From the NCBI GenBank assembly GCA_032718475.1, contig JAUCBJ010007253.1, positions 156,974-220,973 on the forward strand: a DNA stretch of 64,000 nt, written 5' to 3'. This DNA is from Nemertoderma westbladi. Taxonomy: Eukaryota; Xenacoelomorpha; Nemertodermatida; Nemertodermatidae. Position 1 is the first letter of the stretch. The number at the start of each line of letters is the position of its first letter. The notes below the pieces were generated by a model. The model was not told where the DNA came from. It did no database searches and saw only the letters and a program-made list of their open reading frames with translations. This document shows, one piece after another, positions 55,741 through 64,000 of this stretch. Position numbers and translations under genes: made by a program.

Positions 55741-56925
55741 TGTAAAAGCTTTTGTGGGATAACTGATTCGTTTGCCTTGCTAACCAGTTCCCCCCAGGCG
55801 CTGGAATACTCTAAAAAGGGATCTATAACTCGAATAGTGCAAGCTACCGGCTGATTGGCTGATTTGCTGTGCGAAGGGATCTGGGCTACGTTTGATCGTC
55901 CAACCAGCTTGGGAAGGTTGCCCCACAGCCCTGCTTTCTGTATCTGCCAATAGGATTTCAGTTGGTTTTGATTTCGACCTATCACAGATCTACTGAACTG
56001 AATTTTCCTATCTGTATGCTCATTCTCTGTGGTGGGTGGAAGCTTTTGTAAATAAGGTTATTCTTATCAGTTTTTAGTGTTGTTGGTGATCCTAAGCCAG
56101 GAGAGAGCGGCTTTGGAATATTTTGTGCTTTTCTGTTTTAGCCTTACACTAGTAGGCTTAATTATAAGGACATATATCCGTTATCAACCAACACACTGGT
56201 TAACTGGGATTTCACACTGCACTGCATACTGTGTAACACTGTGCATACTTTTATATTGTTATACTGCTATTTACTGTCGGTTCTTCATAATATGGTTGAT
56301 GAATTATTATATTTGGAATAACGATAAATAACCCCGAAACCCAATATTCTTGATATACCGAAGGTAAGAGAGAAAGGTTACATATAAAGATTGTGACTTA
56401 TGTTAAAGTGGTTTGAAGTGAATCTAATGTTATTTGATAGACCCTACATGATTCGGTCCGTGTTCCTTTTATATGTGACTAAAATCAGTGAAGATCGGCG
56501 GATCAGTGTGCAGTATTGTGCAGCATTGTGTATGAGTGAGACTGATAACGAAGCATTTCCTAAAGAATGCGCCATATATGTGAATTATAACTAAGCCATA
56601 TCGTTGGGAGTAGTTTAAGTCATAACTCTGTTTATATAGATAGAGCGCCACGTCCTAAAGGAACTGTTAATATTCCCGAAGGTGAATAATATTGTCAGAG
56701 ATTATATAATACGATCAGTCGAATAATACAGTAGGCTTACATAGCAATACGATTAAGCCGTCGAACCCAATCTCCCGGGTATATCCAGCGGGTGAATGAT
56801 CGCGCACAGATTGGTTTCGACTAGTGTAGTGAATAAAATACTTGTCAGAGGCTAAAAGCAATTTATTATCTAGAAGACATCCTAATTTGGCGGGTTAAAC
56901 TGCCAAAGGTCTGAAAGCGCGAACA
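55741..56925 (+). repeat. BEL-II 5' LTR
   Basis: 1,185 bp, TGTAAAAGC...GCGAACA, colinear with the 1,229-bp BEL-I LTR with many substitutions and indels. The preceding five bases are ATTGT, the expected left target duplication; the right side is outside the window. Confidence 0.9.
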
Positions 56926-59105
56926 ATAACGGATATATGTTCTGTATTGCAGTAGGCAATAAAGCTGAAGTACCGGTACCGGCAACCGGTACCCAGTAGG
57001 CCTGACTACCTAACCACCCGGACCGGTACCTACAGCAGTACAGGTACAGCAGTATTATTCGATTTTGATTATTATATACCAGTAGGTCTTAATAATTAAT
57101 CGGGGACGCCTGGTTTTTATTGGGATTTTACTTAGGCCTATTTCTGTCAGTTTTATTTATTTGTAGGTCAATATTGAACAGAAGGCGTGTAAGCCTGATC
57201 ATATTGTACAGACAATTTGTAGGCTGAGCTGTTGTCTGATTGTTGTTAAGTCTGAACGGATTGCAGTGTGTGTAGAGCATCTGTCCGATTAAGTACGGTT
57301 AGGAAGTAGGGGCAGCGAACGCTGTAAGGTAAACCCCCAACTAAAGAATAAGTCGCACTACTGGGTTAGAGCGCATACTCCCTAATCATTTCGGAGTCTG
57401 CATGTGCTGTATTTTATTTAGGCTTGAGAGTAGTCTGCCATCGTTTAGTCTGTACTTTGTTTGTGTAGTCTGTACAGGTAGCGTATAATATTTATTTAGA
57501 TAATTTGTAGGCTGGATAGTTGTCTGGCTGTTATTAGGTCTGAACGGATTGTAGTGTGTGTAGAGCCCCTGTCCGATAAAGAACAGTTAGGAAGTAGGGG
57601 CAGCCAATGCTGTAAGGTAAACCCCCATCTAAAGAATAAGTCGTACTACTGAGTTAGAACGCATACTACCTAATCATTTCGGAGTCTGCATATACCGTAG
57701 TTTGTTTAGGCTTGATAGTAGTCTGTTGGTATTTGGTCTGCATTTTGTTTGAGTAGTTTGTACGCGTAGCGTAATATTTATTATTCAGAGTTTATGCGAT
57801 TATCCGCAACATTCATTCCCCAAGTTTGTTCCTACAGTAATTGTGTTTGTTGTACATACCGTTATAGTTAAACTAACCCCGGTACTACACGGGCTGCTAG
57901 GCGTAGGTAAAGACTGGTGATTTTGTGCACCGGTTACTCCAGCAGATGCCGTGGTTCTTTTAACTGTTCAAGTATATTTAACTACTGATTATCTGTTGTA
58001 CAAGTACTCGTACCTAATTTAGGGTTTAGTGTACAGTGCTTTCCGAAAGTTATTAGTGTAGGCATTATATTTGTGTTGTAAAGTGGTTGATAGGCACGTT
58101 CGATTAGCTCTATTAACTTCTAGGTAGGAACACTCCGTGATACATAACGTAGAACCTATAGCGATACGGCTATAGGTCGTCAGGCGGTGGTATTTTCCTA
58201 TCTAGACAACGCAGTGTATTTACTACTACTTATTATTTTCAAATACCGTAGAACCCTGTCCGTTGTAATAACCAGATTTCTAACCCTTTGTTAGGCTGGT
58301 TTGTAGACTTCTTGTAAAATTACCCTAAAAATTCGTATTTTGTGTTTTTTGTAAATTTTTGTGTTTATTTAGAGATTGTAATCTCACCCGAATTGTACGT
58401 AATTTGTAGTATTAAGTAACTTAGATAAAGTAGAATTATTTGTTTTAGTGTCCTATAAGTAACACTTCACTGAAAGCGCACCGCTTTGTGTAGTGATTAC
58501 TCCCCAGAAATAATAACATTTATTTCAAATATTGACAAAACCCATTAAAACGGGTATATATATATTATAAATCAAATCTAACGATTTATAAATAAGTAGG
58601 CCTACCATACAACCATTAGGTCTCAATATCAGTTGGACTACTGCTAAAATAACGGTAATAAAGTAAGTAAAGTAACCAAGTAACCTTAAAATTCAGAAAT
58701 TCAATTATTTAAAATAATTGATATACCGGTATTTACGATAGGCCTATTATCTTTATTTCTATAAATCTAGGCTGAAATTATACCGGTACTTGTAATTAAT
58801 TCTATTCCAGAATTATATATACTACAAACTGTAAGCTGTATACCGGTATTCCCGATAGGCCTATTATATATTTATATATATTTGTGCTAAAATTATACCG
58901 GTATTCTGTGATAAACCTAGTCTGTAATAATACTTATATAGTTATATATACTATAAGTATACCGGTATTCTAATATATTATATATATATCACGCTACACT
59001 GAGTAGCAGTATCGGTAATTAATTACTAGGCTAGCAGTTAATACTGAATTACTAGACTTGCTCAGACTGTAATATAGCAGTAGGCATTCAACTGTACACA
59101 CAAAC
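56926..59105 (+). other. BEL-II untranslated leader
   Basis: Same length class and content as in BEL-I: a 288-bp tandem duplication (GGAAGTAGGGGCAG near 57300 and 57588) and multiple TACCGGTA and TAGGCCTA palindromes. No gene. Confidence 0.7.
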
Positions 59106-62100
59106 ATGTCTGATACTAAGCAGAACCTGTCAGACAGTTTATTAGATGTAACTATCTGCGACTCAGATAGAGATGTAGAACCGTCTAGTCATAAGTTCAG
59201 TTCACCTCCCACTGTGAGGAAGGTCATCCCCCCAGTAGTAATAACAGAACCTAGGCTGGTCCAACATCGTAGGTCTATCATAGGCACTCAAGCTCAGGTC
59301 AAGCGGGACCAAGAAGCAGCAGAACAGCAACAACCCGCGAGCCAAGAACTTATTTCTCAGCGGCCCGACAGCTCCAGTAGTGAGGATACTGTAGAGCTGA
59401 CACTCGAGCGCGGAGCAAAGATGACGGATGCGGTTTATTCGGATCCCCTTCTCATCCTTCCTGCAGCCGTACTCACTAGGTTATTGATTGCGGTGGAAGA
59501 ACACCAGATCGATTGGGCGAGAAGTCAGCGATCAACTAAAGATAGTTATGCGGGATACACGAGGGAAGAACTGAAGTCTATTGTCGAGTCGCAATGGAAC
59601 TTCCCCGGACCCGGACTCCCGTTTGATTTATCAGAAGCTGCCTGGGAAGACATACACCGGATGGGAGTAGCCAAGGAAACCATAGATCCAGCTGTGTGGA
59701 AGAGGTCCGCAGCCGGATACGCACAGGGATTCTTCAGCTCTATAGAGCGATTAAAAGAACAACTGTTTCAACAATCTCAAGGACCTCAAGAGCAGGGATT
59801 GCTGCTTTATCAAGTTAGAGAAAGAATTCTACGAATCAGGCTAATATTATCGGCCTTTGAGGAGGCTTCTAAACGAAGACAAGACACGTCGTTGCAAGTT
59901 GCCGTAAAGACTTGGTTTCAACGGGTGAGTCTCCAGGTTCAAGGAACGGCTCAGTGGAAAGCTCAGCTGGAGGAGCGCTCAACCCATGGAGAATCAACAG
60001 ACGCTACTTTTTCCCAAGTGGAAAGTGAAGTGACGGCAGAGAAGCCGCATAAGAGGGATGCCATTGATATCTATTTGTCAGACTATCAACGTTTCTTAGG
60101 TGATGAAGAGTTGAGGAGAAGGTTGGATGGACTTCACCCTAATAGTGAAGGAGCACAGCGTGTGCTTGACGCCATCGACGTGGATAGGTTAGCGGCAAAC
60201 CAAGCTAAATTCGATGAACAACTCCGCATCGCTAGAGACCAAGAAGAAAAGGTAAAGAAAAAACGTATAGAAGACCGAAAGGCAGCGGCAGTAGCAGCAG
60301 CAGTGGAAGCTGCAGAAGCAGAAAGAAAAGCGGCAGCGGCAGAGGCAGCGGCAGAGGCAAAAGCGGCAGCGGCAGTGGCAGCGGCAGAGGCAAAAGCGGC
60401 AGTAGCAGCAGCAGTGGCAGCTGCAGAAGCAGAAAGAAAAGCGGCAGTGGCAGAGGCAGCGGCAGAGGCAAAAGCGGCGGAGGCAGTGGCAGAAGCAGAA
60501 CGGAGAGCGGCTGAAGAAACCACCCAATTAGAATTGGAAAACATTCAGGAGAATCAAGACTGCATAAATAAACAGTTAACAGCTAGTAATATGCAGATGA
60601 TGAATCGATCTACTCCCAAAAGACAGGGATATACATCATCTGAGGAAGGCGATACCACCGATACTGAAGGCAAAGGAAATAGATCTCGTCTAAGCAGACG
60701 TAGAAGAACATCCCACCGTCAGAAATTGCCTGATTTGCCTCCAGCTGTTAGAAGGCAACTAAATAACACCAACTTAGGTAGTACAGAACCCACAGACCAA
60801 ATAATTAAAATAGAAAGACTCCCTACTATAGTAGATGAGCCTGAAATAATTAGGCCTGTTCTTGAAATCACCCCTTCGGTGATAGACACACCTGTGCTCC
60901 CTGAAGTTACCTCTAAATTCCCTCTGCACAGCACTAAGCTACCTGTGCCCAGTAGAACAGCCCATGAGACAGTTCAGGTCCTGGACCCCGAGCGAAATAT
61001 TCATGATTTGTCGCCCGTTGTCCCTCGTCCGCCCGCTACAACGTTGGCGACTCCCGCTTCGGCGGTCGAATGGGTGGACGAGAGACGGCGGGGGATGGAT
61101 CTCCTGCTCGGGCAGATGCAGGAGACTGTTCAGCAATTTAAGGGCACAGTAAGGGAAAGTAGACTAGAGTTGCAAGAAGTGCAGCAAAGTATCGCGCTCA
61201 AACGCGATAAATTAGTAAATACACAAAAGGGTATACCACCACCCTCGGTAACAATGTATCAACCTGTTAGGTCTGAAGTATCTCATGCGCAAGGTGTGGA
61301 GCCTACACGCATATACACTGCTAGCGAAGTAGAAACTCCTATAGTGAACCCTATTAAGGGTAATTATAGACCTGTTGATAATGACATTCCCTATAGACCT
61401 GATCATAATCCGAGAAATTTATATACCGATAATTCGATATTAAATAACACGATGGCCCAAGAAAGTTTTACGCGTCAAATGGCTAGAACCGAAGCCCGGC
61501 AAGCGGTAAAGGTGGGAGAGATCGTCAAGTTCAATGGAGATGAGATGAAATGGTTACCTTTTAATGAATATTACAAAGATAACATACAGAACTCTGTACT
61601 ATCTAATGGAAAGAAACTTAGATTCCTCATCGAGTGCTTGGAAGGATCTCCCAAGTTAATGGCGTTAAAGTTTATTGGACATCCAGACGGATTAAGACAA
61701 GTTTGGGATACACTAAACATCAGGTATGGTAATAGGAATAACATAGCTGGGTATTTGTATGCAAAGTTGGTAGCGCCCCGAAAGTTTATTAGCAGCGGGA
61801 TTATAGAGTTTTCCGATGAAATTCAGGAGATCTGCAGACAATTAGATTGGCTAGGTAAGTCTCATGAGTATCAGAGTGCTATGGTTATTAGAGCAGTGGC
61901 TTCTACTTTACCGAAGGGTGGAGTAGGTACACGCTGGGACAAGAAAGTGTTATACATGATGGAACAACAACAACGAGACCCTACCATGACTTCCATGCCT
62001 ACCATGACATTCTTGGATGGCGAAGTGAAATTACAGCTCATAAAGCAGTCCAGAGAGAAGACATCGGAAAACAAGGTAAGTGAGAAACCCGTCTCCAGAA

Positions 62101-64000
62101 GAAAGGTAACACCAGTGTGTTATACCGACGACGGCGAAAGCCAAGCTTCCCAAGGGGAGGATAGCGGGAAAGACACTGAAAGATCTTATTATGTCAATAA
62201 AAAACCTAACAAACAGGGAAGTAAATTTAAGTCTCGATCCAATGACCAGAGAGAACAGGTAAGAAAAACTCCTCCTACGTCTCCCAAGAGAATTCAGGTG
62301 AGAAAGCCCGAAGAAAGAACGAGAGTGCAAAATGTTACCCAAAATAAGGTAAGTAACATCAAACCGAAATGTGCGCTATGCGACGGGACCCACCGTTTGA
62401 ATATGTGTGATGAATTCCTGAGGAAATCATTAACGGAGAGACGAGAAGTCATGTGGGATAAGCGGTTATGTTATAATTGCCTCAGACAAGGACACCAACG
62501 GCGTACCTGTTTCTCTGACATAAGGTGTGCAAAGTGTGGTGCGAAACATCATATCTTGTTGCACGCTGAATTCGAGCGAAATAGTCCGAATCAGGTAAGT
62601 GATTCCGAGCTACATGTCCAATTCAGTGATGTGAACGACACTGATCAATCTGAGATGGAAGGATTCTATACAGACGAGTTCTCCGACGAAAACGAATCCT
62701 GTTACATGATAAATACCGCAGTGTATCGAGCACTCACATATGAAAAAGATACAGACAGCGACCTCACTCTAACTACTTCTGATCGACAACCATCTTGGAA
62801 AGCACCATCTTCCAATGTAGGAATCCGAGAGTTTCCTGTGGTGCAGTTAAGGGTTCACGGACCTAAACGGAGTTATGTAGTGAACGCCCTCCTTGACTCC
62901 GGTAGTACAGGAACATTCATCGATAAAGAGCTAGCCGAAGACATCTTTGCTGGACAACCCAAGTTCCGAACCAAGCTAAACATGTCAGGGATCATGCAAG
63001 TTTGGAAATCTACAGTAACAGCAGATTATTATGTAGGCGCGTTGTCCACCCCCCAGGACGAACTAGGAGAACATAGCATAAGATCAGTGAAAATGGTGGC
63101 TATAAAGAACTTCGCTACTACTCAAGCAGACCTTTATAATTGGGACGAGGATGAGAGCATCCAACATCTAAAGATACCTCGGTTCCAGACTGATTATCCT
63201 GGAGTGCAAATACTCATCAGCCAAAACGCGCATGAGGCGCTCGAGACATTGGAGAAACGGCCTGCTCAACCGCAGCCACTTCAGACCTATGCGGTAAGAA
63301 CTAGAGTAGGTTGGTACCTTACTGGACCTTCCCGTAGAACACTCAGAGAAAGACTACCGCAAGAGCTCGTCTGCCAGGTGAGTGAATGGGAAGATGATAC
63401 TAGTGAGGGAGACGATTTAACTGAGGGAACTCCATACTCTTCAGATAACGACGACGTTCACCAGCTTTTTGATGAGGAGAATACCATCGATCTCCTTAAG
63501 GAAAACGAGGCTTGGCAAAACCAAGTGAACTTATGTCAACTTCTTTATCCATCTGAACGAGAAGCTTATAACGATGAGTTAAATGACGTCATTGAGCGTT
63601 GTAATGCCAAGACTCGAGATGAACATGCCGTACGATTCTTTACGCAAGAGGCAGTAGAGCCCAATTCCTACGATAAAGCATTATCGGTGGAAGAGGAAAG
63701 GGCCAAGCAGATCCAAGAAACCACTACGCGTTTCCTCAAAGATCAAGGTAGGTATGAAGTCGGTCTACCTTTCCGCAAGAGAGAACCAAAGTTCATCAAT
63801 AACAGACCTTTGGCGGAAAAAAGAATCGCGCAACTCCATCGACGCCTTACGGCTAATTCTTCAGCTAAAGCAATGTATCAAACACAGCTGGAAAAATTTA
63901 TTAGTAAGGGATACGCGGAGAGAGTACCGGAAGAAACACCTGTGACTGAAAGAACGTATTACTTAACCCACCATTACATTCCTAAACCCGGTAAACCCCA
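59106..64000 (+). CDS. BEL-II Gag-Pol polyprotein, 5' part
   Basis: ATG 59106, open to the window end (at least 1,631 codons; the frame at 63717 is the same as at 59106). N-terminal region as BEL-I, shorter Ala/Glu repeat (residues about 392-469), DUF1759-like Gag, zinc knuckles from about 1088, protease LLDSGSTGTFID near 1262, VGWYLTGPS motif. Then, unlike BEL-I, a linker and the run-up to RT (GRYEVGLPFRKREPKF, YYLTHHYIPKPGK). RT catalytic motifs would lie just beyond 64000. Product: capsid-type Gag plus enzymes for reverse transcription. Confidence 0.9.
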   Translation, partial: MSDTKQNLSDSLLDVTICDSDRDVEPSSHKFSSPPTVRKVIPPVVITEPRLVQHRRSIIGTQAQVKRDQEAAEQQQPASQELISQRPDSSSSEDTVELTLERGAKMTDAVYSDPLLILPAAVLTRLLIAVEEHQIDWARSQRSTKDSYAGYTREELKSIVESQWNFPGPGLPFDLSEAAWEDIHRMGVAKETIDPAVWKRSAAGYAQGFFSSIERLKEQLFQQSQGPQEQGLLLYQVRERILRIRLILSAFEEASKRRQDTSLQVAVKTWFQRVSLQVQGTAQWKAQLEERSTHGESTDATFSQVESEVTAEKPHKRDAIDIYLSDYQRFLGDEELRRRLDGLHPNSEGAQRVLDAIDVDRLAANQAKFDEQLRIARDQEEKVKKKRIEDRKAAAVAAAVEAAEAERKAAAAEAAAEAKAAAAVAAAEAKAAVAAAVAAAEAERKAAVAEAAAEAKAAEAVAEAERRAAEETTQLELENIQENQDCINKQLTASNMQMMNRSTPKRQGYTSSEEGDTTDTEGKGNRSRLSRRRRTSHRQKLPDLPPAVRRQLNNTNLGSTEPTDQIIKIERLPTIVDEPEIIRPVLEITPSVIDTPVLPEVTSKFPLHSTKLPVPSRTAHETVQVLDPERNIHDLSPVVPRPPATTLATPASAVEWVDERRRGMDLLLGQMQETVQQFKGTVRESRLELQEVQQSIALKRDKLVNTQKGIPPPSVTMYQPVRSEVSHAQGVEPTRIYTASEVETPIVNPIKGNYRPVDNDIPYRPDHNPRNLYTDNSILNNTMAQESFTRQMARTEARQAVKVGEIVKFNGDEMKWLPFNEYYKDNIQNSVLSNGKKLRFLIECLEGSPKLMALKFIGHPDGLRQVWDTLNIRYGNRNNIAGYLYAKLVAPRKFISSGIIEFSDEIQEICRQLDWLGKSHEYQSAMVIRAVASTLPKGGVGTRWDKKVLYMMEQQQRDPTMTSMPTMTFLDGEVKLQLIKQSREKTSENKVSEKPVSRRKVTPVCYTDDGESQASQGEDSGKDTERSYYVNKKPNKQGSKFKSRSNDQREQVRKTPPTSPKRIQVRKPEERTRVQNVTQNKVSNIKPKCALCDGTHRLNMCDEFLRKSLTERREVMWDKRLCYNCLRQGHQRRTCFSDIRCAKCGAKHHILLHAEFERNSPNQVSDSELHVQFSDVNDTDQSEMEGFYTDEFSDENESCYMINTAVYRALTYEKDTDSDLTLTTSDRQPSWKAPSSNVGIREFPVVQLRVHGPKRSYVVNALLDSGSTGTFIDKELAEDIFAGQPKFRTKLNMSGIMQVWKSTVTADYYVGALSTPQDELGEHSIRSVKMVAIKNFATTQADLYNWDEDESIQHLKIPRFQTDYPGVQILISQNAHEALETLEKRPAQPQPLQTYAVRTRVGWYLTGPSRRTLRERLPQELVCQVSEWEDDTSEGDDLTEGTPYSSDNDDVHQLFDEENTIDLLKENEAWQNQVNLCQLLYPSEREAYNDELNDVIERCNAKTRDEHAVRFFTQEAVEPNSYDKALSVEEERAKQIQETTTRFLKDQGRYEVGLPFRKREPKFINNRPLAEKRIAQLHRRLTANSSAKAMYQTQLEKFISKGYAERVPEETPVTERTYYLTHHYIPKPGKP

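Larger units (their letters stand above)
55741..64000 (+). mobile_element. BEL/Pao retrotransposon BEL-II (truncated by window)
   Basis: Begins TGTAAAAGC at 55741, 114 bp after the copy B exon 4 donor. 5' LTR, leader and Gag-Pol ORF in the same order as BEL-I, but diverged throughout, so it is a different subfamily copy. It retains the protease-RT linker that BEL-I lost and is still open at 64000. It could be an autonomous partner type for BEL-I. Confidence 0.9.

Overview
The window is eukaryotic nuclear DNA from an animal. It holds split genes with GT-AG introns, long tandem minisatellites, tRNA-derived SINEs, LINE scraps, and LTR retrotransposons of the Ty3/Gypsy and BEL/Pao types. BEL/Pao elements, and the constant recurrence of the palindrome TAGGCCTA, suggest a marine invertebrate, perhaps a mollusc. 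I cannot fix the phylum from sequence alone.

The only host genes I can support are two divergent, head-to-head copies of a FOXRED2-like (ERFAD-type) FAD-dependent oxidoreductase with N-terminal signal peptides. Copy A is on the minus strand (exons 19467-18167, 18009-17900, 16480-16279) and its 3' part lies beyond position 1. Copy B is on the plus strand (exons 24354-about 25210, 28401-28847, 29331-29461, 55414-55627) and its 3' part lies beyond position 64000. Exon phases match between the copies. About 590 bp of their first exons is nearly identical, then similarity drops abruptly, which looks like gene conversion between inverted paralogues.

Layout. Positions 1-16320 are one satellite of about 180 copies of a 90-bp dimer. 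Its 46-47-bp ancestral monomer is recognisably the last 37 nt of copy A exon 3 plus its splice donor, so the satellite grew out of a coding exon and carries a donor-like site in nearly every unit. 16481-17899 is a copy A intron with two LINE fragments. 19766-22204 is a 33-bp minisatellite in the shared 5' region. 25251-28168 is a 30-bp minisatellite inside copy B, where copy A has no intron. 29462-55413 is a 26-kb copy B intron built by nested insertions: 32-bp and 15-bp minisatellites, a tRNA-SINE, and a putative piggyBac-like element (about 31465-54630) split by a tandem Gypsy array. That array is LTR-internal-LTR-internal-LTR, 31660-53225, with 4-bp target duplication ACCC, and it is itself split by a 12.8-kb BEL element (33053-45824, duplication CGGTG, LTRs with no difference seen). 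From 55741 to the end is a second, divergent BEL element, running into reverse transcriptase at the window edge.

The transposons act on their own behalf. The Gypsy unit encodes Gag and PR-RT-RNaseH-IN joined by a classical -1 frameshift site; both copies share a 19-C tract that breaks the integrase frame. The complete BEL copy keeps Gag and protease but has lost RT, RNase H and integrase, so it probably moved in trans. The most unusual structure is the exon-born satellite with its reiterated splice donors.
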